DNA of 64,000 nt, from the NCBI GenBank assembly GCA_949825045.1, contig OX463829.1, forward strand, positions 22,724,715-22,788,714. Direction: 5' to 3'. The DNA comes from Argyresthia goedartella. Its lineage: Eukaryota > Arthropoda > Insecta > Lepidoptera > Argyresthiidae. The translations under genes were made by a program, and so were the position numbers. Under the pieces are notes generated by a model that was not told where the DNA came from, did not search any database, and saw nothing but the letters and a program-made list of their open reading frames with translations. Below are positions 49,172-60,676 of this stretch, piece after piece. Within the stretch, counting starts at the first letter, position 1. Each line of letters begins with the position of its first letter.

Positions 49172-51845
49172 CATTCAAGAGCCACTAAATATTTCAAAAT
49201 GTAAGCCCCAGTTAAATATTACCCATCAAAACATCCAGGGGCTACCTGGCAAAGAACTATTATTAGAATTATTACTAAAAAATTCTGACATTGATATTAT
49301 TTGTGTTACAGAACACTGGTTGAAGGAAAAATTATGTCTTTTAGCATAAATTATTACAAAATTGACAGTTGTTACAATAGAAAGACTGCTGATAGAGGTG
49401 GTTCTTTAATCTTAGTGAAAAATTATATTAAGGTGAAACAACGGAAAGATATTCTTGCGCTTACTGTTGAAAGACAAATAGAGGTATCCTGTGTTGAGTT
49501 AGATAGCCATATTATTGTTTGTGTCTACAGGCCACCGAGGGATGAAAATTTCGAAATATTTGAGAAAATTATGGAGGAAGCCCTCACTAAATTATGTAAT
49601 AACATAAAAAAGTTAATTATTTGTGGCGATCTTAATGTAGATTTGCTTGTAGGAACAACAATGAAACAACGATTAATAACTTTATTAAAATCGTTTAATT
49701 TATGTCATGTATTTTTAGAGCCGACTAGATTTACACTTACTAGCCAAACTTGCTTGGATAACGTTTTTGGTGACTTTTTGCATTCACAAGTAAAAGTGTA
49801 ATTAACTGCTTACTTCCCGATCACAGTGGTCAAACAGTTTCATTCCCAATTGCTATTAAGAAAAAGACTGGTCCATCATTTTATAGGCTTATTACATCCC
49901 ATAGACTAGAGACATATACTAAAAACTTCGATATAAATTTGCCAATACCGGATTTTAATGAACAGAACCCAAACAAAATCTACTCAGACTTCTTCAAAAT
50001 TATTCAGACAGAATTCAATAAAGTTTTTAAATTAAAGAAAGTCAGTGACTACAACGGTAAATCTAAATTTAATGACTGGGCAACGTTTGGAATTCGCAAA
50101 AGTAGAGTTAAATTGTATGACAAAGGTCATTTTGTTCATAAAGATGAACAAAAAACCTATAACTTTGATCGAAAATTTCATGACTATGTTAAAAAATATT
50201 CCAAAACATTCCAGTTGGTTTGTAGAACTGCAAAAACTTTACACATTAATAGCAAAATTCAAAATTCAAATAATAGAATGAAAACAGTTTGGCAAATAGT
50301 AAACCGTGAAACTGGCAAAGTTATACCAAGGGACAATGATTTTTGCCTAAAGATAGGATAAAGATGATATTGTTAAATCCAACGCTGATGTTGCTCGAGC
50401 TTTTGAAACATTGTTCACCAATGTAACCTTCCTTACTCACAACAGATCATCTAAATTCATCTCCATATGAAGCAGAGACTTCATTAAAAAATAACACAAG
50501 CGTCAGTAAGGTATATTTAAAATTTCATCATGTATATCCCCAGGACATTGTCAAAACGTTTAGATTACTTAACTAAAAAAATATGGAAGACCTGTGGGGT
50601 ATATCAGTCAAAGTCATTGGTTCAGTAATTCTAGTTATATACACTTAGCTTATATATTCAATAAATGTGTTGAAGATGGAGCTTTCCCAGACCTCATAAA
50701 ATACAGTAAACTGATACGTCTGTTCAAATCGGGAGATAAGGGTGATCCTTCAAATTTCAGACCAATTCTTCCAAAACTAAGTAAAATATTTGAAAAGATT
50801 ATTCTCAATCAAATGCTCTCACACTTCAACCGTACAAAACAACTCCACGCCAAACAATACGGTTTCACTAGGGGTAAATCGACTACAGATGCAGGTATTA
50901 TTCTTATATCTCATATTTATTCTACATGGGAGGCCGCACAGGATGCTATCGGAGTTTTTTGCGACCTGTCGAAAGCGTTTGATTGTGTTGATCATAATAC
51001 GCTATTAATTAAATTAAATCATTACGCAGTTAGAAATAAAGCGTTGGATCTACTAAGATAATAGCTAAGCAATAGAATTAAAAAGGCAGAAGTTAACGGC
51101 GTTAAATCTGATGGATCAGGTGTAAAAATTGCGTTCCACAAGGTTCCATATTAGGCCCTTTCTTATTCCTTTTATATATTAACGATCTGCCACCACCATG
51201 AAAGCATGGTGGAGAAATTAACTGACATAGTGTTGTTTGCTGATGATACTTCAATGGTCTTCAAAATTGAAAGACAAAAAGGAGATTTTGATGATGTTAA
51301 TGGTGTATTGTCTTTGAATTGAATTGAATTGAATTGAACCTTGAATTAGTTCACAGTTAATTTATTGTTAAACGCTGGTAAAACCAAGTGTATTAAATTC
51401 TCACTTCCAAATGTCAGGCAAGTTGAGACCAGTTTAGTGTTAGACAACAGCACGTTAGAATTAGTAAATGATACGAAGTTTCTTGGAATAACCATTGATA
51501 GCAAATTACAGTGGGGACCCCACATAGATAAATTAGCAGGTAAATTAAGTTCTGCGGCTTACGCTGTTAGGAACATCAGACAAAGCACGGATGTGGCTAC
51601 ATCTAGGCTAGTATATTTTAGTTACTTTCATAGTGTCATGTCCTATGGTATCTTGTTGTTGGGGAAAGCAGCGGATATTCAAACTATTTTTATTTTACAG
51701 AAAAGAGCTATTCGAGCAATTTATAATTTAAAACGAACAGACTCCTTAAGAGATCTTTTTAAAGAAATTGACATACTAACTGTAGCTAGTAAATTCATTT
51801 TCGAAAATTTGATGTATGTACGCAAGAACCTTACAATATTTTCCT
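49149..51845 (+). pseudogene. LINE-A ORF2: endonuclease-RT, broken
   Basis: Endonuclease: 'ITHQNIQGL', 'CVTEHWL' (frame change at about 49,325), 'IICGDLNVDLLV'. Linker: 49,939-50,361. RT: 'KQYGFTRGKSTTDAGIILI', 'FCDLSKAFDCVDHNTLLIKL', a damaged motif-B region near 51,120-51,190, and the catalytic 'FADDTS' near 51,238. C-terminal half: 51,365-51,847 ('KFLGITIDSKLQWGPHIDKL'). At least five frame breaks, plus a (TTGAA)n insertion at 51,314-51,340. Confidence 0.85.
51314..51340 (+). repeat. (TTGAA)n microsatellite inside LINE-A copy 3
   Basis: Other LINE-A copies read GTCTTTAACCTTGAATTGG here; this one has several TTGAA units inserted. The unit equals the 3' tail of LINE-E (60,650-60,676). Confidence 0.85.
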
Positions 51846-52331
51846 AACGTAGCGATAGCTGTAATGTTTATCTAAGAAATAATCACAGACTAGTTACGCC
51901 CCGGTTTAGACTCGCGAAGGTTAGCAATTCTTTCAAGGGTCAGTGCATCTCTACTATAATAAGATACCTCTGGAGATTTTGAAATTGCCATTTGAGCAAT
52001 TTAAAAAGCATGTTAAAGCGACTTTTTCGAAAAAGGGATATTACAATGTTCAAGATTACTTAAATGACATGTCTGTATGGGGTTAATATAGCTCAACACA
52101 GACCTTGCTGTTAATAATTTTGAAATTATTTATTCCTGCTTATTAGTCATAATAATCAAAAATTTCATATTTGTATTAGTCAAGCACAACCTATTTTTAA
52201 AAGAGTTCTAAAAATCAATCTGTGGGAGTTTCTACGCCCTTCTTCTCCCACAGTGGTCCAATGTAAAGAAGGGGCAAAAAATGACTTTTTCTAAGTATAT
52301 TTAAATATCTACAGTAATAAAGTACTTTGAC

Positions 52332-53085
52332 TTTGCTGGGTCAGCGCAAATGAAGAACAATTGAACAAACTCGAACGACTTCAAAATCAAAGGATTCGGT
52401 TCATCTTCAGACTGCGCTGTTATGACCACGTATCTCAGCATCGCAGGGAGTTGAAGTGGCTACCGATTCGGCTTCTTTCAGACTCTCATATCCTGTGTTT
52501 CCTTTATAATATTTTGTGGAATCTTCCATACACAAACTTCATGCGTGATCGCTTCGAATATATTTCTTCAATCAGGCCTCGGAGAACTCACTTAGCATCT
52601 ATCCTCAAACCTCCAGAACGCTCCACTGCCTACGAGCACGGGCTCAGCGTCAGAGCCATACGACTGTGGAATGAGCTTCCCTATCAGGGACAGTCCATCT
52701 CTAAATATATAAAAATATCGGCTAAAAAGGCATTATCACTCCCTTTCTAGTTAGATATGTAAATGTATATTGGTATGTATTAGTGTATTATAGGGTTTAT
52801 ATATATGTATATTAATACGTTGTATTTAAGTAATTATGTAGGCAGTCTATTTTTAGCAATTAGGGTCAGCAGTATGTTTTGTTTGTAGTATATATTACTC
52901 GTAGTACTTATACAATTTTATTGTACGCGCAGGTCTTCCCCCGTTCAACCATCACCTTTCCTACCCATCATGGTCTGCTGGAAGATATCTCTTGTTAGAG
53001 ATAAACTCACCATTTTTCATGTTTTTTTCTATTATAAGTTATCTGTATGTCTGTTTTGGGTAGTACAAAAAGAAATTACGAAATT
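52332..53085 (+). pseudogene. LINE-D copy 1, 3' part
   Basis: Resumes after the TTTGCTG duplication: 'NKLERLQNQRIRFIFRLRCY', 'SQHRRELKWLPIRLLSDSHI', 'YEHGLSVRAIRLWNELPYQG', stop near 52,750. The 3' UTR contains 'GGTCTGCTGGAAGATATCTC' and 'TTAGAGATAAACTC'. Confidence 0.85.
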
Positions 53086-53552
53086 ACGGATCATCTTTAG
53101 TGAACATCATTATTACCGAGTCCTTTGCTAGATAAGAATTAAATGAAAAGGCTTCTCAACGAAATTTAACGAGCAACTTTCCTTCTCATCGTTTTAATAT
53201 TAATCAAGCTAGTGTTTGCTCTGCGAAAAGTTGAAGTCTTCACAAGTTTTTCTATTTAATTATCTAATCGTGAGCATAAAGCCATTTTATTATTATAGAA
53301 ACGGCAAAGCATTGTCGTTGTCTGTTTGCAAAGGAGGATCTTTTACAAAATCTTGCAAAAAGTTCCATCTTTTTCCACTTCTGAGCAATGTTCCATCACG
53401 AATTTGTGTAAACATACTTGGAGAAGGTTATATATATTAAATCCAGTGGAGTGTGTGTTTGTTATGTACATTGTGCTCATATGTTTTGGCCTACTTACAT
53501 CACAGGCCAGAGCCTGTACAAATGCACATGCACAATGTACAAATGATGAGTG
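53086..53552. other. Spacer
   Basis: Nothing recognised. Confidence 0.4.
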
Positions 53553-53733
53553 GACAAACGAAGCACTTTGCACCCACGTTTTTTTATTGTTTTTTTTTTT
53601 GGCATTGAACGACAGATCGTGTAGGTAGAGGAGACAGTTCACGAATTTCGATGCAAAGATGCTTCCGATAAGGCTTTTCAATGCCAAAAAAAAAAACAAT
53701 AAAAAAACGTGGGTGCAAAGTGCTTCGTTTGTC
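53553..53733. repeat. Perfect 57-bp inverted repeat with 67-nt spacer
   Basis: Arms 53,553-53,609 and 53,677-53,733 are exact inverses, including a T7 and a T11 run. The core is 'GAAGCACTTTGCACCCACGT'. Confidence 0.95.
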
Positions 53734-53830
53734 TTTATGGAGGACGATTAATCAATAATAATCACAATCATAGAAACTAAAAGCTAAAAAAATCAAAATC
53801 ACAATCGTTGATGAATTCAAGAAATAATAC

Positions 53831-54090
53831 TTTTTAGGGTTCCGTACCCAAAGGGTAAAAACGGGACCCTATTACTAAGACTTCGCTGTCTGTCTGTCTG
53901 TCCGTCTGTCACCAGGCTGTATCTCATGAACCGTGATATTTAGACAGTTGAAATTTTCACAGATGATGTATTTCTGTTGCCGCCTAGAAAACAGAATAAA
54001 ATACATATTTAAGGGGTCTCCCATACAACAATTAATTGAATACCACAACCTTTGAATACCACCGGCGTTAGCCAACGTCACTTTTCCGTT
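53831..54090 (-). repeat. R3 dispersed repeat, partial
   Basis: Inverted copy starting 'TTTTTAGGGTTCCGTACCCA', with 'GACTTCGCTGTCTGTCTG'. The other end is missing or replaced near 54,060. Confidence 0.7.
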
Positions 54091-55398
54091 ATAGGATTCT
54101 TTTTTTTTAAATATAATGAAATCACATTATAAATTAATATTATAAAATAAAATCACGTGATACTTTCTGCGGCAAACGTCAAATTGCATAGACTTTCTTT
54201 GCGTCATCGCAGCGAGTGGTTCGTTAGCGAATGCAACTTGATTAGCCATGTAAATTTATACAATTAGATTAGAATTAATCATATAAGATAAGAACATAAA
54301 ATTACATACTTATTAGTGCAATCTAAAGATTGGTGACATTAAGAATTACTTATTTTTCTTCCGTGTTTTTCCTTCGTGAGCATGGACATACTTTATAAAA
54401 CTTTGTTGAGTATAATGGATTAATAAGTTTTACACAGCCTTGAACGGTCGACAAATCATTTTTATTAATTATCCGATAATTGCTAGATGAACGAATGCTT
54501 CTTTTTGTTCTCTTTTATCCGCTTTATATCTTCAACGATGGATTATTTTTTCTTTCCTCAACAAAGCACTGTTATACTCGTACTTTGAATCCTTTACTGA
54601 AAAGAATAGCATTTAATCTCTCTTTTATTTTACTCTGCAGCTCAATGTTTGCTTGCATTTGTACTTGTAATTCACTAATCAGGTAATTTCACGCACGAAA
54701 CTCTTTTAAGGTGATACGAAAAAAAATTGGGGTTTTTTCGAATCCGTTTACTCCACCATGAAGTTATCAACAGATTTGATTTTCTGGTTGACGTTTATTG
54801 AGTTTTTCACTAAAGGAAAACGCGATTGTATGAAATTTTCTCGATAGAATTTAATTACGAAAACACCTCTAAATTGTTTTGTTTTTTTCCTGTAATTCTG
54901 AAATCCGAACTAATTTCGTTGTGGAACTGCATTTAAAATGTAGATATTTGCAAAATGTCCTTAAAAACTTTTTATCATAATAAAGCGTAGTTTATTTTTA
55001 AACAATTTTTCTGTGGTTTAGCGCTATGTTTTTTTTATTTTTTCTCGGTTCCGTCCCTCTCACACTGCGAGTCTTTCCGCCTGGAGTAACGGGGACCTTG
55101 GTTGGATTAATTTGTCTCGATCGTAAAAAATCCTGAACATAGTCTATATTTAAAAGGAGATTCAATAATTTTAATATAAAATTACTGATTTTTCTTATAA
55201 TTTTTATACCTTAATTATCCTCTTTTAGAGCTCCTTTAATTCCTTCCTATTAATCCTTAAATTTTTCGATGAGCTTATTTCCGTTTTTCAGTAAATTAAA
55301 AAAAACACCTAATTTTTAAAGTATCCGGGCGGCCCGACGCTATTCCGCGAATGCGGCGCCACTCACCTCAACAGCCAGAACTGGGCCTTAACGGTGTA
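54091..55398. other. AT-rich spacer with a short repeat and a possible exon
   Basis: 54,171-54,240 repeats a sequence found at 12,621-12,700 ('GCGGCAAACGTCAAAT'). A GC-richer patch at 55,322-55,398 could hold a minus-strand exon end ('VYTVKAQFWLL' followed by GTGAGT). No other gene signal. Confidence 0.35.
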
Positions 55399-55552
55399 CA
55401 CGCCGGCTTTCGGTAAGACAGATTGTATAACGTTTTCGAAGATGCTTTATTTAAATTATAATGCTAATGACTTGCTTAAGCGTCGGTCTTTAATTAACGG
55501 TCTAGGGTGTTAGTTAAGTGTCTGATTTAACCAACTAACTGCGAGATATACG
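55399..55552 (+). mobile_element. M1 MITE, right-half copy
   Basis: Shares 'ACGCCGGCTTTC', 'GATGCTTTATTTAAAT', 'TTTAATTAACGGTCTAGGGT' and 'TTAACCAACTAACTGCGA' with 6540-6679. Confidence 0.8.
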
Positions 55553-56768
55553 ACGCACCACACTTTATGAGCGGTGGCTTTGAATGCGCAGTAAGCACTT
55601 TTCAATACCTGTACATATGCGCAGTAGTTCCCGCCAACGTCGCCCCGCGCTCTTAATTCGTGGCGCGAGGTATACCATCCGTTATTATGCAGTTAACTGG
55701 TTAAAGTGCGAATATCAGCTATTTTGAGTAAAATTTCACACTTTTACGGGTAGTACCAGGAAATCTGCAATTTCCTTTATGAGTTCTGCATTCTAACGGT
55801 AACATATTCAAGGTGACATTTAATGAGCATGTTTCCTGGGGAGAGTTGTTCGTAATTGGGTGCTTTTATTCCCCTAAATATGGTCAGCTAATTAAATGTC
55901 ATCCGGTATGCCTCTTATCTTCATTTTGAGTTCACCTAGAACAGTAGTACGTCTATTTCCTGCTGTTGAATGCAGAGAGAGATTTAAAACCTTTGTGTGA
56001 CATTAAGCACAAGCCAGTTTTATCCGTGATTTATCTGTGCCGTTTATATCTTTTTGTATCAGATGTGCTCTTCGATTTCTGCAAATCAGAACAATATAAG
56101 TACACTGTGCAACAACAATATATGACAATATGTAGTCTTTCAAGGAGATATTGAACACATTCTGAAGAATATTTACTACCAAAACCGGTCAGAGCACTTA
56201 AATTCTTTGCCCTATTTATGCTTAGTACTATATCTTACTATATCTACATTCGTTTTTAAAAACTTAATGAAAACCCATTCATTTTAGGATAGAGTAATAT
56301 TTAAATTTGCTGGAAACGGGCTCTAATTAACCCCTTACAATATATGTATCGAATAACCAATCATTTTGTATATTAACTCTTTATAAAGTTGTATTTGTAT
56401 GGGCTATTCCCAGTACCGTTGCATATTGTACAATACAATTAATAGTAGTTTATGTGACTGCTACATAATGGATGGCATTAATATTTATATAATATAATAA
56501 TAAATGGAGCCGAAGGCGAGTTTCATAATAATATCACTCGAGAGTTTTAATGCCTAATTATGTACAGTTACATACACTAGTTTATCTACACACATATCAT
56601 AAGCTCTCTTTAATGTGTTCAGGAACCGCATGATCGACCGGCATAGTGGCATTGATAATTCCTTTGCACTTGTTTAGCTTGTTCAGTAGTACCAACTTCA
56701 CAAACAAAGTAGGTGCGGCACGCAGACGGGCTTGAATGTCATAATATGTAGAAAAATTACAAATTATG
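55553..56768. other. Spacer, nothing assigned
   Basis: AT-rich. The short GC-rich start (55,590-55,680) lacks a recognisable frame. Confidence 0.4.
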
Positions 56769-56820
56769 GTCATAATGTGTAACTTTTCAGATTCTTATCT
56801 GAAAAGTTACACATTATGAC
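56769..56820. repeat. Perfect 24-bp inverted repeat, 4-nt loop
   Basis: Arms 56,769-56,792 and 56,797-56,820 ('GTCATAATGTGTAACTTTTC' plus AGAT and its inverse). Confidence 0.95.
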
Positions 56821-57689
56821 TGAATGAGTTTTTACCAAGTAGTTTAACATTATGCTGGCCGTATCGTGCGGTTTTTGTACGCAGTAAAGAGGGTTTATGA
56901 TACGTGTATAGATAAAAGTTATTTCAATGTAATATAACAATGTCCAAAGTAAATTTATTGGTTATCCCACAAGAGAATTCCATAGATGGGGTATTAAGGT
57001 ACAGGCGTGTACAAGGGGTTAGGGGGAAATAGAGAATTTGAATCTTTTACCCAAAAAGGGTTGACGATGGGTTTAGGTAGGTAAGCGTTGAGTGAGCCCT
57101 ACAGGTAAGGCGGGTACCCGAAAAGTGAATCCCGAATGTCGGGTGGGATAAGTCCTGTTACCCTTTTTATCAATTGGTGGATTTTCTGAACTATACCAGA
57201 GTATAAATAATAAATAAAATAAAAATAAACCCGACATAGTAAATTAAACCATGAAATGTCTTCAATTTGTTTCCATTGTTTCTGTGTCGAGAAGCGGATA
57301 ACTTTCGAACAACAGAAAATATTTTAATAAAACTTTAAAAAAAACGGCACAGACAGACAGGCAGACAGACAGACGCTTCATACTTATAAAAGCCCTTCTT
57401 TTCTTAGGGGTTTAAAAATAACGTGCGTAACATTATTTTCATTTCCATTAAAAAAAAGTGGCCAAGTACGAGTCGGAATCGGGGTCGATGAAGGGGTCCG
57501 TAGTAGCAAGTATGTATATGACTGGATGTTTGTGTTGTAACTTAATCGATTACAATCAGATATTTAACCTTAATAAATAAATATATTTACAGCTCTTAGT
57601 ATTAGCTCTATAAACAAGCCCATATAGGTTTGTGATAGCTAAACAAGGAATCATAGATTCCAGCTTCATAAGAAATATTTCCAAAAACA
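56821..57689. other. Spacer with R3 traces
   Basis: 57,345-57,415 has GACAGACAGAC repeats, and 57,458-57,515 has 'GGCCAAGTACGAGTCGGA', both recalling R3 ends. No gene. Confidence 0.4.
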
Positions 57690-58996
57690 TTAAGAATATA
57701 GTCCATTTCAATCCTGCCCATCCTCTCCAAAGTCATTGAGACCATTGTCAACAACCTTTCCTCCAACAATCTTCTAAACACTTTCCAGTCAGGATTCAGA
57801 ACGGGACATAGCACCATCACGGCTTTGCTGAAAGTCACAGATGACATCCAACTAGCCATGGACTGCAAACAGCTTTCCGTCTTAGCTTTACTTGACTTCA
57901 GTAATGCCTTCAACTGGTAGATTTCGACATTCTCATTGAGGTTCTTAGATCCCTGAACGTCTCCTCTTCCTCTGCCAGCTGGTTCGACTCTTATTTGAGG
58001 GATCGGCAACAGCGTATCAGGTCGGAGGAGACTTCCACTGAATGGTGTGACCTCTTTACAGGCATCCCTCAAGGCGGTATACTTTCTCCACTCCTATTCT
58101 CGATTTTCATTAACTCCATCTCGGATGTCCTGTCTTCCTCATATGATCTTAATGCTGATGATCTCCAGATATATCGCCACTTTTCTCCTAATGATGTAAA
58201 CTCTACTGTGGAGGCACTAAACCCAGATCTTGAGGGTGTAAAAAGCTGGGCTTCATCCTTTGGACTCCTGGTTAACCCGAGTAAGTCCCAGGTTATGATT
58301 ATAGGTACAAGATATTCTCTAAAAATGTTACAGCAACAGCCTATTCCAGTTGTCACTTTCAATGGTACCACCATCATATATAGCGATAAAGCTATAAACC
58401 TGGGTCTCATCTTCGACAACCAGCTGTCCTGGTCATTTCATGTCAACTTGGTCAGTCGGCGAGTATTTGCTACTTTTCACTCTCTCAGGAGACTTCAATA
58501 CTTTTTGCCTCGACAGACCAAAATCACTCTCGCTCAGTCTCTTCTTCTACCCTTCATCGATTATGCTGATGTCTGCTGGGTCAGTGCTAACGAAGAATTA
58601 CTGAACAAACTCGAACGACTTCAAAATCTCGGGATTCGGTTTTTCTTCGGGCTGCGCAAATATGACCATGTATCACAGCATCGCAAAGAGTTGAAGTGGC
58701 TTCCGATCCGTCTTCGTCGGGATTCTCACATCCTCCACCTCCTCTACAACATTTTGCGGAATCCACGCTATCCAACCTTCCTACGAGACCGTTTTCAATT
58801 TGTTTCTTCCAGCAGGCCTCGGAGGACCCACACAGTTTCTATACTCACGACCCCACAACATAACACCGCAACTTACGATCACGGGTTTAGACTCCGGGCC
58901 ATTCGGTTGTGGAATGCACTCCCCTGCACCATCAGGGATAGTCCTACTCTCAATATCTTTAAAAGTCGTATGAAGAAGCACTTCCTTTCTCTTTAG
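57690..58996 (+). pseudogene. LINE-D copy 2 reverse transcriptase (5'-truncated)
   Basis: Plus strand. The first part, in other frames (57,690-57,920), reads 'NTFQSGFRTGHSTITALLKV' and 'LSVLALLDFSNAFNW'. From 57,995 a 333-residue frame follows: 'DLFTGIPQGGILSPLLFSIF', 'LNADDLQIYRHF' (the motif-C residue before ADD is N where Y or F is usual), 'LVNPSKSQVMIIGT', 'NLGLIFDNQLSWSFHVNLVS', then the C-terminal 'HGFRLRAIRLWNALPCTIRD'. A dead, 5'-truncated copy, but its second half is long and open. Confidence 0.9.
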
Positions 58997-59226
58997 AAAT
59001 ATTGGTAGTATTTATGTATTTATAATTTATATATGTATTTATATTTCATATTTATTTATATTTAGGATGTATATTTTATGTATGTAGATATTTAATATTT
59101 ATTTATATTTAGGATGTACATTTTATCTACATACATAAAATATACATCCTAAATATAAATAAATATGAAATATAAATACATATATAAATTATAAATACAT
59201 AAATACTACCTATATTTCTAAAGAGA
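58988..59226. repeat. Inverted duplication in LINE-D 3' UTR (about 100-bp arms)
   Basis: 58,988-59,089 and 59,125-59,226 are inverse copies with one mismatch. Weaker inverted similarity continues outward into the end of the coding region (58,955 against about 59,260). The 35-bp spacer repeats part of the left arm directly ('TTATTTATATTTAGGATGTA'). Confidence 0.95.
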
Positions 59227-59440
59227 TATGAAGTGGTTCTTCACACGACTTTTAATTTTATTGACTTGTAATTTAAGGTATGTTGTACACATAGGTCTAC
59301 CCGTGCTCTGTGATTAACCTATCTCATCCTGACTTGGTTTTCTGGAAGAGATCTCTTGTTAGAGATAAGCTCGCCTTTGTACACTATTTTAATGTATATC
59401 TTGTCAATATAATTATTTGTGTGCAATAAAGAAATTATGA
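59227..59440 (+). mobile_element. LINE-D copy 2, end of 3' UTR
   Basis: Contains 'TTTTCTGGAAGAGATCTCTT', 'TTAGAGATAAGCTCGCC' and 'TTGTGTGCAATAAAGAAATT', the consensus LINE-D end. Confidence 0.8.
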
Positions 59441-59814
59441 ATATAGCTACTGATATTAACAACTGAAATGAGCCACCTGCTAGTAGATATCTATGGTGCC
59501 TACTTTCTTAGCTATATGTAAGCTAATAAATAAATACAACTGGGAAGGTACTCACTTTAAATACACCTGATACACCTAGCCAAAATATCACTATCATTCT
59601 TCACCAGCAAATAATTACTTTGTTTTTCATACTGTTTGTATGAATGATAAAGCTGTATTTGCGGTTTTTTATCTTAAAAACTGCTTATTTTATTTTTTTC
59701 AAACCATTTTTGGTTGAAAGTGTTTATTGAGATACACAACATATATTTTTTCAGATTTTTTACTCTATTACTTTAAAATTAGAGGGTTCCTCCCAAATCT
59801 CATTTATTTTGTGA
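59441..59814. other. Spacer
   Basis: Nothing recognised. Confidence 0.4.
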
Positions 59815-60156
59815 AAGAACAAAAAAAAATCGGTGTTCAGGTAGTTTCCTTCACTTGTGCTTTAAGACCTTGCTTTGTGCCAAATTTCATGATTCTAGGT
59901 CAATGGGGAGTACCCTGATTCTCTTGTGAATTCCCAAGCAATTTCAGCAAAATTGTGACATCTTTTGATTACGTTTAACTAAAAGTAAATTTTTTTCACA
60001 ACTCTGATAGATTACAGACTTGAGAAAACGATATTAATTTCAATTTAATATGTTTACGCGTTCCTGAGAAAAAGGGGTCTTGATAGACGGACAGACGGAC
60101 AACGAAGTGATCCTACAAGGAACCCTTGTTTTTCCTTTCAAGGAACGGAACCCTAA
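59815..60156 (+). repeat. R3-type dispersed repeat, second subtype
   Basis: Shows 'CTTGTGCTTTAAGACCTTGC', 'TGCCAAATTTCATGATTCTA', 'GAGAAAAAGGGGTCTTGATA', then 'GACGGACAGACGGACAACGA' and ACGGAACCCTAAG at the end. Confidence 0.7.
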
Positions 60157-60159
60157 GAA

Positions 60160-60676
60160 TTATTAATGTTGTCCAGCCGATTCCGGTCACGTCACAGATA
60201 TTACCCATATATGTACCCAACACGATTTCTGCAAGCTCATCTGGGGTATGAGTCATTAGAATTGAGAAGGTCAATATCTCTTTTTAATTTTGTAATGAAC
60301 ATCCTTAGAAATAAACTCGACTGTACAGAGCTTCTCCAAAGGTGTTTTCGAATGTTCGTGCCCGACGCATACATGAGGCTGCGGGGTAGTCGCGCTCGCG
60401 CACTGCTGGCAACTCGCGCGTCGCGCACCAACCTTTACCTGTACTCGCCCGTCGCGCAGGCGCAGGCGCTGATCAACTCCGTGCTCGCCGCCTCACCACA
60501 GTGTGATATATTCACGAGTGGGATGGCGTGCTTGGTGAGGGAATGTAAGAGAATGACAGAAAGACGAATGCAAGATCTAGATAAGTAAAATATTTTTACC
60601 GCCTTTGTAACGTATTGGTTAATTTAGCTGTAAGGTTACAATTGAAAATAAATGAATTGAATTGAATTGAATTGAA
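60160..60676 (+). pseudogene. LINE-E 3' end: RT-protein C-terminus
   Basis: The frame at 60,166-60,588 shows 'LGYESLELRRSISLFNFVMN', 'MFVPDAYMRLRGSRARALLA' and 'RTNLYLYSPVAQAQALINSV', a C-terminal domain found in CR1/Jockey-like LINE proteins. The stop is followed by a 60-bp UTR and a (TTGAA)n tail at 60,650-60,676. The copy is 5'-truncated. The coding part is GC-rich, unlike its surroundings. Confidence 0.75.

Larger units (their letters stand above)
48115..52331 (+). mobile_element. LINE-A copy 3, nearly full length (4.2 kb)
   Basis: Plus strand, inserted in LINE-D with the target duplication TTTGCTG. Contains most of ORF1, a broken ORF2 and the complete 3' UTR with an ACTTTGACTTTG tail. 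The first codons ('RLQRQNAELVGFLIE') look like the end of a coiled coil, so the copy is probably truncated in ORF1. Confidence 0.9.

Noticed and set aside
58995..59224. Two tail-to-tail LINE-D insertions
   Set aside because: The normal LINE-D 3' UTR continues in the original orientation after the inverted arm, and no second tail or target duplication was seen. An inverted duplication explains it better.
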